DNA of 64,000 nt from Hymenobacter sp. BT559 (GCF_017571525.1 NZ_JAGETY010000008.1:62001-126000), one strand, 5' to 3'; positions 34,112 to 43,561 are shown, counted from the stretch's first letter. Notes: a model not told the origin generated them from the letters alone. A program made the numbers and translations.

Positions 34112-35128
34112 TTAGTACTCGCCCAGCTCGTCGGGGCGGTAGTGGCCCGACTCGGCGGCGGGGGTATGGCCCTGGCCCAGCTGGTCGACGAGCAGGCGCA
34201 GGCCCACGCCTTCCTGCCGCTCCACAAGGTTGAGATACTGGAAAACCAGCGCCAGCAGCGGAATACAGTAGGTGAAGATGATGCCAACTGCGTAAAGACA
34301 CTGTGCCGCCAGGCCTAGCACATCCGAATTCAGGCCCGGCAGCTGCAGCATCTTGCCCATCATCACGGCGTATTGCGGAATAGCAAACACAATGGTGAAC
34401 ATTGATTGTAGAAACACAGCCGTGAATAGTAGGCCGCAGGTGGCCCACCACTTGCCCTTTATAAGCTGAAAGCAACGGCCTATGGAAGCAAATACGTCGT
34501 TGTCTTCGAGCCACAGCACGGGGTAGTAGAGCGCCAGCGAAACGCTGATGTAGCCAATTAGCGTGTAGCCGAGTAGCACTGCCAGCACCGGCCCTGCAAA
34601 GCTGCCTCGCCCGAGCGTAGACCCGAAGGCCATGAGCACGCCAAACACTACCCCGAAGCCCACGCCGCCAAGCAGGCCCAGCAGCAGCGTGCCGCCCACC
34701 ATGCGGCCCAGGCGGGCACGCAGCTCAGCCCACACGCGGGCCGGGGTAATGGGCTCGTCGGCAGGCGAATACATGCGTGCTCTCACGTAGCCATAAAGCG
34801 TGCCGCTGAGTAGCAGAAACGCCAGCAGCCCGCCCACCATGGCCAGCGCTAGCCCAGCAAAATTGAAAAACTCGAACGGCGAGTTCATGTGCGGTAGCTG
34901 GGTGCCGGCGCGCTGCGCCGCCGTAGCCCGCCCGGTGAAGTCATATAGCTTATTGGTAAACATCCCCAGGCCGATGCCCATGAGCAGTGCACCAGGCAGC
35001 ACGAAGTATACCAGGCACTTGCCCAGCGCCCGCCAGTGCGCCCCGATAAACTCGAAGACGGCCGAAATCTTGGCGCCAAAATCTCGCTCCTGCCAGAAGT
35101 CGGCCGGTGTAGTAAACGTATTTTTCAT
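34112..35128 (-). CDS. Six-helix membrane protein of the MoxR locus
   Basis: 338-aa integral-membrane protein with about six helices (40-60, 92-116, 145-172, 180-205, 230-255, 270-295) and a hydrophilic tail ending DELGEY. Segments such as LLGYTLIGYISVSLALYYPV and ASIGRCFQLIKGKWW resemble the membrane domains of DUF975/DUF4013-type proteins. No catalytic residue is evident. It begins 3 bp after the SpoIIM-like gene and is co-transcribed; a structural role with SpoIIM and DUF4129 proteins is plausible but unproven. Confidence 0.75.
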   Translation of the reverse strand: MKNTFTTPADFWQERDFGAKISAVFEFIGAHWRALGKCLVYFVLPGALLMGIGLGMFTNKLYDFTGRATAAQRAGTQLPHMNSPFEFFNFAGLALAMVGGLLAFLLLSGTLYGYVRARMYSPADEPITPARVWAELRARLGRMVGGTLLLGLLGGVGFGVVFGVLMAFGSTLGRGSFAGPVLAVLLGYTLIGYISVSLALYYPVLWLEDNDVFASIGRCFQLIKGKWWATCGLLFTAVFLQSMFTIVFAIPQYAVMMGKMLQLPGLNSDVLGLAAQCLYAVGIIFTYCIPLLALVFQYLNLVERQEGVGLRLLVDQLGQGHTPAAESGHYRPDELGEY

Positions 35129-35131
35129 AGG

Positions 35132-36094
35132 TTAGGAAATAAGGGGCAAAGGAAGCACGCGGCGCTGCACCACGCGCGGATAAATACCAAAGTACCAGAT
35201 AATAAACGCCGCCGAACCGCCGATGATGGCCAGGCTCAGGGCGAGCGGCATTTCGGTGTGGCGCGTCACGAAGCTTTCGAGGAAAGCCGCCGCCACAATG
35301 ACGGGCACCAGGCCCAGGGCTAGTTTAACGGCATCGCGGGCGGCGCGGGCCAGCGACTCGCGCCGGGTGTACGTGCCCGGAAACAGCAGCCCACCCCCTA
35401 GGATGAACCCCGCGCCCCCAGCCAGCACAATGCTCGGAATTTCGAGCGTGCCGTGAATCCAGATGGTGAGCAGCGAGGGGAGCAACACGTGTTGCTGGTA
35501 GAAAAAATACTGGAATGCCCCCAGCATCAGGCCGTTAAAGAACAGCGAATACAGGGTGCCCAGCCCTAGCGTGGCGCCCAGCGCAAAGGTGCGCAGCGCC
35601 ACGAACAGGTTGTTGGCCGCAATGCCTACAAACATCACCGCCGAGCCGCCCGTCTTATAGATGGCCATCGGGTCGCCGCGCCGAATGTTGGCCAGCGTCT
35701 GGTTTACGTAGTCATCGCCGAGCACTACCCGCAAAAAATCGGCATCGTAGGCCGCTGAGAGCGCGCCCAGCGCCGTGAACAGCACAAATAGCCCCATGGC
35801 CCAGGCCAGCGCCCGCTGATGCCGGGCCACCACTAGGGGCACCTCCACCGCCCAGAAGTAGGCCAGCCGGCGGCCCTCCTCGGGCTTGTTGCGATAGAGC
35901 GTTTGCTGCAGCTTGCCAGCTAGGGTATTGAGATAGGCCGTGGTGGGCGAGGCCGGGTAAAAGGTTTGGGCGTAGGCCAGGTCGTCGGTGAGGGCCACGA
36001 AGCGCGTGGCCAGCTCGTCGGGGTTGGCAGGCGGCTGGGTTTCGTAGAGGTGCCAGCGGGCCTGGTTTTGACGCAGAAAAACGGCTTCGCGCAT
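35132..36094 (-). CDS. SpoIIM-like membrane protein
   Basis: 320-aa protein. A cytoplasmic helical N-terminus (REAVFLRQNQARWHLYE, DLAYAQTFYP) precedes about five helices from residue 100 onwards with the family pattern NNLFVALRTFALG and HGTLEIPSIVLAGGAGFILG. This matches the stage II sporulation protein M family (DUF95), which in non-sporulating Bacteroidota accompanies MoxR and RDD genes. It is the first gene of the minus-strand operon, divergent from RDD across 96 bp. Confidence 0.88.
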   Translation of the reverse strand: MREAVFLRQNQARWHLYETQPPANPDELATRFVALTDDLAYAQTFYPASPTTAYLNTLAGKLQQTLYRNKPEEGRRLAYFWAVEVPLVVARHQRALAWAMGLFVLFTALGALSAAYDADFLRVVLGDDYVNQTLANIRRGDPMAIYKTGGSAVMFVGIAANNLFVALRTFALGATLGLGTLYSLFFNGLMLGAFQYFFYQQHVLLPSLLTIWIHGTLEIPSIVLAGGAGFILGGGLLFPGTYTRRESLARAARDAVKLALGLVPVIVAAAFLESFVTRHTEMPLALSLAIIGGSAAFIIWYFGIYPRVVQRRVLPLPLIS

Positions 36095-36190
36095 AAATAG
36101 GCGGGGTTAGGGCCTTAAAGGTAGGCAGCGGCCGAATAGCTACTCAGCAGTAATGCTGTATTTTTCCGCCCGATTTCTTCTCCCGGCTTT

Positions 36191-36922
36191 ATGGCGACTA
36201 TTCGCATCCACACCACCCAAAATGTCACGCTCGAATATGAGGTAGCCAGCATTGGCAGCCGCATCGTGGCTACCATTCTCGACAACCTTATTTTCGTAGC
36301 TTGGGCCTTTGCCGTGGGGGGGCTGGTGACGTGGCTGCTGGGCCGCCACGGTCAGGTGGCCGCCTGGACGATGGGGGTGCTCATCGGGCTGCCCTTCGTG
36401 TTTTACCACCTGGCCTGCGAAGTGTTATTGAACGGCCAAAGCCTGGGTAAAAAAGCCCAGCACCTGCGGGTAATTCGCCTCGATGGCACGGCCCCGCGCT
36501 TGGGCGATTACTTTTTGCGCTGGCTGTTGCGTTTGGTCGATTTTGGCTTTGGCAGCGGGCTAGTGGCTGTGGTTACCATCGCCCTCAATGGCAAGGGCCA
36601 GCGGCTGGGCGACCTGGCCGCCGGTACCACCGTCATCAATGTGCGGCCCCGCGCAGTGCCCCTCACGCAGCTAGCCGACTTAACGGCAGCCGCCACGCCG
36701 GTCGGCTACCAGCCGGTATTTATGCAGGCCGCCGACCTCAGCGACCACGACGTGGCCCTGCTGCGCCAGCTGCTGGGCCGCAGCCTGCAGCAAGATAATT
36801 TTCTGCTACTGCACGAAACCGCCCTCAAAATCAAGCAGCTACTCGGGATACACAGCGACCTGGGCGACGAGGCTTTTCTGCGCACCATTCTGCGCGACCA
36901 TGCGCACTTGGTAGCGCAGTAG
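36191..36922 (+). CDS. RDD family membrane protein
   Basis: 243-aa protein with the RDD hallmark in its first helix (YEVASIGSRIVATILDNLIF, where Arg and Asp occupy the family positions), three to four helices up to about 145, and a soluble C-terminal tail rich in Leu/Asp. The segment GQSLGKKAQHLRVIRLDGT is the conserved inter-helix loop. Divergently transcribed from the SpoIIM-like gene, an arrangement repeated in MoxR loci of the phylum. Substrate, if any, is unknown. Confidence 0.88.
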   Translation: MATIRIHTTQNVTLEYEVASIGSRIVATILDNLIFVAWAFAVGGLVTWLLGRHGQVAAWTMGVLIGLPFVFYHLACEVLLNGQSLGKKAQHLRVIRLDGTAPRLGDYFLRWLLRLVDFGFGSGLVAVVTIALNGKGQRLGDLAAGTTVINVRPRAVPLTQLADLTAAATPVGYQPVFMQAADLSDHDVALLRQLLGRSLQQDNFLLLHETALKIKQLLGIHSDLGDEAFLRTILRDHAHLVAQ

Positions 36923-37033
36923 GTTCACTGAGTTCTGGTAAACTTCGTCCGAACAAATGCACCGTGAATGCCGGCATGGCTCCTTCACAGCCTTTCCTAG
37001 GCGTGGCTTGTAGGCGAGGCTGCCAGCTGTAGA

Positions 37034-37079
37034 CACAAAAAAGCGGCTTGCCCAGCGTTGGGTAAGCCGCTTTTTTGTG
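37034..37079. terminator. Bidirectional terminator between RDD and susD
   Basis: Perfect 16-bp arms 37034-37049 and 37064-37079 including A6 and T6 runs, with an inner CCCA/TGGG pair. It separates convergent RDD (plus) and SusD-like (minus) genes. Confidence 0.92.
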
Positions 37080-37093
37080 CTGGCTAGGATGCG

Positions 37094-38581
37094 CTAGTTG
37101 CGCGTCATAGCCGGGTTGGCCGATAGCTCTGCCTGTGGGATAGGCCAGATGTAAAGCGGGTCAGTGGTCGGAATGGCCCGTACAATGCCCTTAGCGGGAA
37201 TAGGGCTCAACGTACGCATCAGGTCAATATTCCGCAGGCCTTCGCCCAGAAACTCGATGCGGCGCTCTAGCAAAATCGCGTTGAGCAAGTCGCTGGCCGA
37301 GGTGAAAGTGGCATATACACCGGCTGGGTTAGAGCGGCCGCGCACCGCATTGAGCAGGGCTAGCGCCTGCGCATCTACCGTGTTGCTTGAGCGCACACGG
37401 GCTTCGGCTAGGTTCAGCATTACCTCGGCGTAGCGAATGACCGGCGCATTGTCGGTGTATGGAGTGCCGGTCGGGTACTTCTTGAGGAAGGTGCCGCCCG
37501 AGGTTGTTACGATGAAGTTCGTGCGCCGGGCATCAGTGGCCGCGAAAGCCGGGTCGGCCACAATACCGGTGGCCGTGTTCAGGCTATACTCACCGTTGCC
37601 ACCCAGCGAGGAGGGAAGGTAATAGTAGGCTAGCTGATTCTGGGTGCCGGGCTGGTCATTGGCCGTGAAGGGGAAAGAGAGAATGCTCTCACTAGTCGTT
37701 TGCGGGGGAGCAAACACGGCGGCTACCGACGAATTGAGCCCGTTGGCTACACCGCTGGTTGCCACGAAGGGGGCAGCCGCAGGCACCAGTTTATTAGCCT
37801 CCGTGATAACCGACGTGTAGTTGCTCATGCTCAGGTACACGCGGGTTTTAAGCGCGATGGCCGTGTTGCGGTGCGCCCGCGTAGTGTTCGTGAAGGCATC
37901 GCCATACGTAGCCGGCAGGTTGGTTTCGGCAAAGTTGAGGTCGGCCAGAATCTGGGCATAAATATCTTTTACCGGGCTGCGAGCCAGCGAATTATTTGCC
38001 GCGCTTTTTTCGGCTAGCAGGCGTAGCGGCAGGCCGGGGCTGGCGCCCGCGTCCTTATTGTAGGGCTGGGCGTACAGTTGCAGCAGCGAGTAGTAGCAGA
38101 GCGCGCGCAGCAACCGGGCCTCGCCGCGGTACTGGTTGGCGGTAGTAGCGAAATTGCCCGGGAAAACGGGTGCTACAAACTTGCTGGCGTTATCATCGAG
38201 GCCGGCCAGAAATACGTTAACCTGGTTAATGGCCTGGTAGCCGTATATCCAGCAGTTGGCCACGTCGTTCGCATTCGTCTCGGTCTCGGTGTGGTTCCAC
38301 ACCGTCGAGCCGGTTACGGCATTAGACGTGAGGTTGATAAACTCATCGGCCCGGATGTCGTTGTAAATCTGGAAACGCCCGCCCAAAAAGTTGCCGGTTT
38401 TGACGAAGGAATACAGGCTGTTTACCTGCAATGCCACGCGGGTAGGGGTGTCAAAGGCGACTTTATCAGAAATCTGAGTTTGCGGTACTGGGTTCAGTGC
38501 ATCGTTCTGGCACGATACACTACCCAGCGCCAGCAGAGCGACCGCCACCGCGGCCAAAGGTTTTTTAACTACTAATTGCAT
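37094..38581 (-). CDS. RagB/SusD nutrient-uptake outer-membrane lipoprotein
   Basis: 495-aa surface lipoprotein. Signal with lipobox LGSVSC (Cys about 24), then QNDALNPVPQTQISDKVAF and the helical TPR-like core typical of SusD (YRGEARLLRALCYYSLLQLY). The C-terminal RagB/SusD repeat includes IRYAEVMLNLAEARVR and LLERRIEFLGEGLRNIDLMR. It lids the TonB-dependent SusC channel encoded 12 bp upstream. Substrate cannot be told; no glycoside hydrolase or peptidase is in the operon. Confidence 0.95.
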   Translation of the reverse strand: MQLVVKKPLAAVAVALLALGSVSCQNDALNPVPQTQISDKVAFDTPTRVALQVNSLYSFVKTGNFLGGRFQIYNDIRADEFINLTSNAVTGSTVWNHTETETNANDVANCWIYGYQAINQVNVFLAGLDDNASKFVAPVFPGNFATTANQYRGEARLLRALCYYSLLQLYAQPYNKDAGASPGLPLRLLAEKSAANNSLARSPVKDIYAQILADLNFAETNLPATYGDAFTNTTRAHRNTAIALKTRVYLSMSNYTSVITEANKLVPAAAPFVATSGVANGLNSSVAAVFAPPQTTSESILSFPFTANDQPGTQNQLAYYYLPSSLGGNGEYSLNTATGIVADPAFAATDARRTNFIVTTSGGTFLKKYPTGTPYTDNAPVIRYAEVMLNLAEARVRSSNTVDAQALALLNAVRGRSNPAGVYATFTSASDLLNAILLERRIEFLGEGLRNIDLMRTLSPIPAKGIVRAIPTTDPLYIWPIPQAELSANPAMTRN

Positions 38582-38593
38582 AAGGAAGACGAA

Positions 38594-41500
38594 TTAAAAG
38601 CCAACAATAACACCGGCCGTGTAGGTTCGCGCCTGGCCCACCGAGTTGCGGTCGACGCCGGGCGCGGTATTTTGCGCGCCGTTGGTCGATATTTCGGGGT
38701 CGCTGCCCGTGTAGCGGGTCAGCAGCACCAGGTTTTGGGCCTGCACATAGATGCGGGCGCTGGCTAGCTTCACGCTGCTCAGCATCTCCGACTTGAAGGT
38801 GTAGCCGAGCGACACGTTGCGCAGGCGCACGAAGTCACCCTTCTCGATGTTCGACGACATCACGAGCGCCGAGCCGTTCGACACGTTGTCGCCGTACACC
38901 ACGGCAGGATACTGCACATTATGGTTGGTGGGCGTCCAGTGGTCTTTGATATCGGCGGCGTTGTTCCAGAAGCGCTGGTCGTGCAGGCCGGCCTTGGTAC
39001 CGTTGTAGATGTAGTTGCCCCCCGAGTACTGGATAAATACGCCGAGGTCAAAGCCTTTGAACGTAAAGGTGTTGTCGAGGCCACCGTAGAAGGTAGGCAG
39101 CACCGGGCCGTAGTAGCGGCCATCTACCAGCTGGCTAGGGGCTGTGGCTGCCTTGCCATCGAGGGTAGTCCAGGGCGTGGCGGCCAGGTGTTGGTATTGC
39201 ACCACAGTGCCATCGGCCTTCTGAATCATGCGGCGGCCGTTTTCGGGGTTCACGCCCACCGACGGCACTGCCAGAATAGAGCCTACCGAGCGGCCGGCCG
39301 TGGTGTAGTTCACCGTTTCGAGGCCCGAAGTAGCGCCCGGTACGTAGGCCAGGCCGTCAGCCAAGGTCAATACCTCGTTTTTCAGCGTGGTCAGGTTGGC
39401 GTTTACAGTCCAGGTAAACGGCTTGTTGCGGATAGCATTAAAGCGCACGCTGGCCTCCACGCCTTGGTTCAGCATCGAGCCCACGTTGGCGGGGATGGTG
39501 AGCGAATAGCCGCCGGGACCACCGCCCGGAATACCCAGCGAAGCCGCCGCCGGCACCGGCAGAATCAGCCCGTTAATCAGGTTGCGGTAGTAAGTCGCTT
39601 CCACCGTGAGGCGGTCCTGCAAGAAGCCCATGTTCAGGCTGATGTCAGTCTTGCGAGCCTTCTCCCAGGTGAGTGAGGGGCTAGCGGCCTGCGAGTAGTA
39701 GAGGGTGGGGTTGGCAGCATACAGGCCCGAGCCATACAACTGCAGCGAGGCAAAGTCGTCGATACCCTGGTTGTTGCCCACGGTGCCGGTGCTGGCCGAT
39801 ACTTTCAGGAAGTTGAGGGTATTGTTAATGCCCGAGTTCTTCCAGAAGTCTTCTTCCGAAATGATGTAGCCCGCCGAGCCACCGAAGAAGTTACCCCATT
39901 TTTGGGCCCAGGCCGAGTAGCCGTCGCGGCGGGCGTTGAGCGAGATGAGGTACTTGCGGTTGAAGTTGTAGTCGAGGCGGCTGAAAAACGACACCAGGTA
40001 ATTCTGGCCCGCAAAGTTGCCCGACGCCGCAATATTGGTAAAGTTGCCCTGGAATGTGGTGAAGAAGGGGTCGGCTATGTTGGTGCGGCTAGCCCCCCAG
40101 CGCTGTTGCTGCACGAACTGCTGCTCGTTGCCCAGCACAATGCTCAGGTTGTGCTTTTCGGCAAACGTGTGCGCGTAGCTCGCCGTGTTTTGCCAGTCCG
40201 AAAGCTTGTTGGTACGGTAGTAGTTGTCTGCTTCTCCCTTGCTTGAGTAGCCGTCGCCGGCCAGCGCCGTGTAGAAAGCCTTATCCTCGAACGAAATATT
40301 ATTAATACCGAAGTTGGAGCGCAGGTGCAGGCCCGTCAGGGGTTCAGCATCGGCATACACGCTGCCCTGAACCTGGCTGGCATCAGAAGTGAAGTAGTTG
40401 TTGTCGAGGTCTACCACCGGGTTGTAGTAGCCCGGCAGCAGCGGTGCGCCATTGTTAGGATTAAGGTTAGGTCCCGGTCCGATACCAGCACCACTGGTGT
40501 TATAGGTGCCGTCAGCGTTGTAAGGCCCAACGTTTGGGGGGAGTACCAGCGGCAGGCGGCCCAGGCCAGCCGTGCCAAACGCGCCACCCGAAATCGAGCC
40601 CGAATTAGGCGATAGGTTATGAGTAAACGAGTAGCTGAAACGGGCACCCACCGTGAGGCGGCTAAACACCTTGTGGTCGATGTTCATGCGGCCCACGTAG
40701 CGCTGAAACTCGTTTTTCTTCAGCATCCCGCGCTGGTTGCTGTAGTTGATAGAAGCGTAGTAAGTCGTTTTGTCATTACCGCCTGAGAAATCCAGGCTGT
40801 GGTTAGTCGACACACCGTTTCGATAGATGTAGTCGTACCAGTGGGTATCAATAGGATTGCCGTTGGCGTCGGTAGCGAGCTTGAAGTAAGGAGTGGTCGG
40901 GGCCGGGAGGCCACGGTTGGCAAACAGGTTGTTTACCGCCTCATTCTTGATGGCTACATAGTCTCCAGCGCCAAGCATGTTGAACAAGCGCACCGGCTGC
41001 GTAAGCCCCGCCCAGAAGCTGTAGTTGAGGTGGCTCTGGCCAGCCTTGCCCTTCTTGGTGGTCACGACGATAACGCCATTGGAGCCGCGCGAGCCGTAGA
41101 TAGCCGTGGAGGCGGCATCTTTCAGCACTTCTACGTTCTCAATATCGTTGGGGTCGATACTGGCCAGGGGGTTATTAGGCACGCTGCCCACCGCCGAGTT
41201 GTTGCCCGTAAACGTCGGAATACCGTCAATCACCACCAGCGGCTGCGAGCTCAGGTTGAGCGAGCCCAGGCCGCGAATGCGGATAACGGGCGGGTTATTC
41301 AGTACCCCGTTGGGCGTCGTGATGTTGGTACCGGCCGCGCGGCCCTGCAGCGCCTGGTCAAAGCTCTGCACTGGCAGGTTGGCTATTTCCTTGCCGCCTA
41401 CCGTAGCAATGGTACCGGTAAGCTCGCGGCGCGCCTGCGCAATACCGTAGCCCACCACTACCACCTCATTAAGGCCGGTTTGAGTGGCAGCCAGCGTCAC

Positions 41501-41779
41501 GTTCACCGTCGATTGGTCGCCGATAGCAACCTGCTTGCTTTCGTAACCCACGTAGGAAACTACCAGCGCGGTTGCCGAAGCAGGCACCTGAATGTCAAAA
41601 CGACCGTCGGCATTCGTAGAAGTACCCAGCGAAGTGCCTTTTACCAAGACGGTAGCGCCCGGAATGGCAGCACCATCAGCCCCCTTCACCGTGCCCGATA
41701 CGGCACGAGTTTGGGCATGTACGTCGCGCGCTCCCATCACTACTACAATGGCGGAGAGAGGAAGTAAGTGTTTTAGCAT
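38594..41779 (-). CDS. SusC/RagA TonB-dependent outer-membrane transporter
   Basis: 1061-aa TonB-linked barrel. Signal peptide ending VHAQ, CarboxypepD_reg N-terminal domain (AVSGTVKGADGAAIPGATVL), the TonB-box-like LNEVVVVGYG, the plug domain with LKDAASTAIYGSRGSNGVI, and a 22-strand barrel ending AGVIVGF. It imports oligomeric nutrients across the outer membrane with the SusD-like lipoprotein. The C-terminal hydrophobic end and length are normal. No adjacent sigma/anti-sigma pair; the upstream region carries a dyad and a candidate promoter. Confidence 0.96.
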   Translation of the reverse strand: MLKHLLPLSAIVVVMGARDVHAQTRAVSGTVKGADGAAIPGATVLVKGTSLGTSTNADGRFDIQVPASATALVVSYVGYESKQVAIGDQSTVNVTLAATQTGLNEVVVVGYGIAQARRELTGTIATVGGKEIANLPVQSFDQALQGRAAGTNITTPNGVLNNPPVIRIRGLGSLNLSSQPLVVIDGIPTFTGNNSAVGSVPNNPLASIDPNDIENVEVLKDAASTAIYGSRGSNGVIVVTTKKGKAGQSHLNYSFWAGLTQPVRLFNMLGAGDYVAIKNEAVNNLFANRGLPAPTTPYFKLATDANGNPIDTHWYDYIYRNGVSTNHSLDFSGGNDKTTYYASINYSNQRGMLKKNEFQRYVGRMNIDHKVFSRLTVGARFSYSFTHNLSPNSGSISGGAFGTAGLGRLPLVLPPNVGPYNADGTYNTSGAGIGPGPNLNPNNGAPLLPGYYNPVVDLDNNYFTSDASQVQGSVYADAEPLTGLHLRSNFGINNISFEDKAFYTALAGDGYSSKGEADNYYRTNKLSDWQNTASYAHTFAEKHNLSIVLGNEQQFVQQQRWGASRTNIADPFFTTFQGNFTNIAASGNFAGQNYLVSFFSRLDYNFNRKYLISLNARRDGYSAWAQKWGNFFGGSAGYIISEEDFWKNSGINNTLNFLKVSASTGTVGNNQGIDDFASLQLYGSGLYAANPTLYYSQAASPSLTWEKARKTDISLNMGFLQDRLTVEATYYRNLINGLILPVPAAASLGIPGGGPGGYSLTIPANVGSMLNQGVEASVRFNAIRNKPFTWTVNANLTTLKNEVLTLADGLAYVPGATSGLETVNYTTAGRSVGSILAVPSVGVNPENGRRMIQKADGTVVQYQHLAATPWTTLDGKAATAPSQLVDGRYYGPVLPTFYGGLDNTFTFKGFDLGVFIQYSGGNYIYNGTKAGLHDQRFWNNAADIKDHWTPTNHNVQYPAVVYGDNVSNGSALVMSSNIEKGDFVRLRNVSLGYTFKSEMLSSVKLASARIYVQAQNLVLLTRYTGSDPEISTNGAQNTAPGVDRNSVGQARTYTAGVIVGF

Positions 41780-41817
41780 GTATTAAAAAATGGTTAGAAA
41801 AAAATTAGCAGGCCGGG

Positions 41818-41846
41818 CGAAGATACACGGGTAAACTGAACTTCAA
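41818..41846 (-). promoter_or_regulatory. Candidate susC promoter
   Basis: On the minus strand, TATCTTCG (41818-41825) matches TAnnTTTG with one mismatch, and TTGA (41843-41846) lies 17 bp upstream. The leader to the ATG would be about 30 nt. Weak but in the expected place. Confidence 0.3.
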
Positions 41847-41884
41847 CTTCATCATAACTTCAAAAAATATATCCGATGACAGAC

Positions 41885-41907
41885 TATCCTTATAATTTAT
41901 AAGGATA
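41885..41907. promoter_or_regulatory. Symmetrical 23-bp dyad upstream of susC
   Basis: TATCCTTATAA, a single T, then its exact reverse complement. The dyad is 11+1+11, about 105 bp before the susC ATG and 40 bp upstream of the candidate promoter, in a 327-bp AT-rich spacer. A dimeric regulator site is plausible; no nearby regulator gene is of an obvious matching type. Confidence 0.45.
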
Positions 41908-42025
41908 CAGTAGAAATTTCAGGCAATTAATTTGGGAATAACCTTTAGAAATGGGGCGTTCTAAACGCTTTGTTTAGTAAAAAGCAGCAAATGGTGTCAA
42001 ATTCGGGGCTAGTTAAGAGGAAAGT

Positions 42026-42080
42026 GTAAAAAAACAAAATTTATGGTTCAGTTTAAATTCGTCTGGCAATAGTCTGAACC
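42026..42080 (-). terminator. Likely terminator of the sensor kinase gene
   Basis: GGTTCAG (42045-42051) and CTGAACC (42074-42080) form a 7-bp stem with a 22-nt loop. On the minus strand the stem is followed by ATAAATTTTGTTTTTTT. It lies 26 bp after the kinase stop. The stem is modest, but the T run is long. The rest of the 41780-42106 spacer holds only the dyad and the susC promoter. Confidence 0.6.
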
Positions 42081-42106
42081 CTAAGTTGTAGTGCCGGCTA
42101 TTTCTG

Positions 42107-43561
42107 CTAGCCTGCAAATTGGACCCGTGCTACCAGCGTGCCTTCTGCTTCGGTTAGCTGCAGGGTTAGTCCCAGTCCCTGGGCTAGTCGCCCGGCCAGC
42201 CACAGGCCCAGGCCGGTGCCGGGGACTAGCGGGTCGGCTTGGTACCAGGCGGCAGTAAGCTGCGCTAAATGGGGGCCGAGCGGAGTCGCCAAGGCGTTCT
42301 CAATGGCGACTGCCAGGCCGTGCCCAGGAGTGGGGGCTAGCAGTCGCAGTGCCACCGGGGTGCCGAGCGCACCGTGCTTGCGGGCATTGTCAAGCAGATT
42401 TAACAGAATAGTCGTCAGCTGGTCGGCATCGGTGCTGACCGACAAGCTAGCCGTGGCAGCCTCGTCGGGCAGCTCGATAGTAAGCGTGCGCCCTGCCGCC
42501 CGAAAGCGCGGCAGCTCGCGGTCGGCCAGGGCTAGCACCAACTCATCGAGGGCCACGGGCTGGCGGTGAGTGGCCGAGGCTACGCCCGCCCCCAGGCGGC
42601 CCACCAGCAGAAAGTCATCGACCAGCCGGCCCAGGCGGGCCAACTCAGCATCGTGGCCGGCTAGCGCCGCGCGAGTGGCGGCGGGCAAAGCAGGGTCGCG
42701 GCCATTCACGTCGAGGCCAGCTTGCAGGGTGGCCAGGGGCGTGCGCAACTCGTGGGCGGCGGCAGCCAGAAAGTTAGCCTGGGCCGTGGCCTGCTCGGCC
42801 AGCCGGGCCAGTAGCTGGTTCAGGGTTTCGGCGAGCTCTTGTATCTCATCGCCGGTGGCAGGAACGGCGAGCGGCGCAATATCCTGCGCCTGCTGAATGC
42901 GGCGCGCCTGCCCCGCCATGCGCCGCAGCGGCCGCAGCACGGCCGCTGCCACAAGTGGGGCCAGCAAGGCCGCCAGCGCCAGGCTGCCGGCCAGGCCCAG
43001 CAGCACCGTGCGCCGCACCCGGGCCAGGGCCTGCTCAAGCGGGGCGGTCGGGTGGCCTAGCCACAGCGTAAGCTGGCCGGTAGCCAAGGCATTGTCGGCG
43101 CCGGGGCCGGGCGGGGCCGCTGCCCGGCTCACGGCTACCGCCCGGTGCAGGGGGCCTAGCGCGGCCCCAGGGCCACCCGGCGAGGGCAAAGCGGGTGCCG
43201 GCGCGGCCGGAAACTGCGCCGACCGGAATACTTCCCGCGGCGGCTGGCCATCTTCGGCAAATACCACGCGCATTACCTCGCCTTTCTGGTCGGGCAGGGG
43301 CAGGGTCGGCAAGGGGTCGAGGCTAACGCGGGCCAGCAGCTCCTGGGCGCGGGCGCGCAGCAGGGCATCGTCGGCGTGGGTGAGCTGGCGGCGCAGGCTG
43401 CGGTATTGGTAGCCGCCGGCGGCCAGCGTGGCTAGCCCTAGCACCAGCCCAAATACCAGCAGGAGCTGCCCCCGCAGACCCAGGCGCCACCAGTGGCGGT
43501 GCGGTGCGGCGGCCATTTGCGAAGGCAAGTTCGGGCTAGTAGTTAGTGACGTTTCAGCCAT
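42107..43561 (-). CDS. Sensor histidine kinase with divergent G1 box
   Basis: 484 aa from the ATG at 43561. Two helices flank a periplasmic sensor domain (first about 30-50, second about 185-205), followed by a HAMP domain (LRRMAGQARRIQQAQ), the DHp motif AAAHELRTPLATLQAG with the phospho-acceptor His, an N-box LLNLLDNARKHG, and a C-terminal GTGLGLWLAGRL. The usual DxGxG box between them is replaced by AIENALATPLG. Its start overlaps the response-regulator stop by 8 bp, so the pair is co-translated. The sensor domain is rich in Pro, Ala and Gly; the signal is unknown. Confidence 0.9.
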   Translation of the reverse strand: MAETSLTTSPNLPSQMAAAPHRHWWRLGLRGQLLLVFGLVLGLATLAAGGYQYRSLRRQLTHADDALLRARAQELLARVSLDPLPTLPLPDQKGEVMRVVFAEDGQPPREVFRSAQFPAAPAPALPSPGGPGAALGPLHRAVAVSRAAAPPGPGADNALATGQLTLWLGHPTAPLEQALARVRRTVLLGLAGSLALAALLAPLVAAAVLRPLRRMAGQARRIQQAQDIAPLAVPATGDEIQELAETLNQLLARLAEQATAQANFLAAAAHELRTPLATLQAGLDVNGRDPALPAATRAALAGHDAELARLGRLVDDFLLVGRLGAGVASATHRQPVALDELVLALADRELPRFRAAGRTLTIELPDEAATASLSVSTDADQLTTILLNLLDNARKHGALGTPVALRLLAPTPGHGLAVAIENALATPLGPHLAQLTAAWYQADPLVPGTGLGLWLAGRLAQGLGLTLQLTEAEGTLVARVQFAG

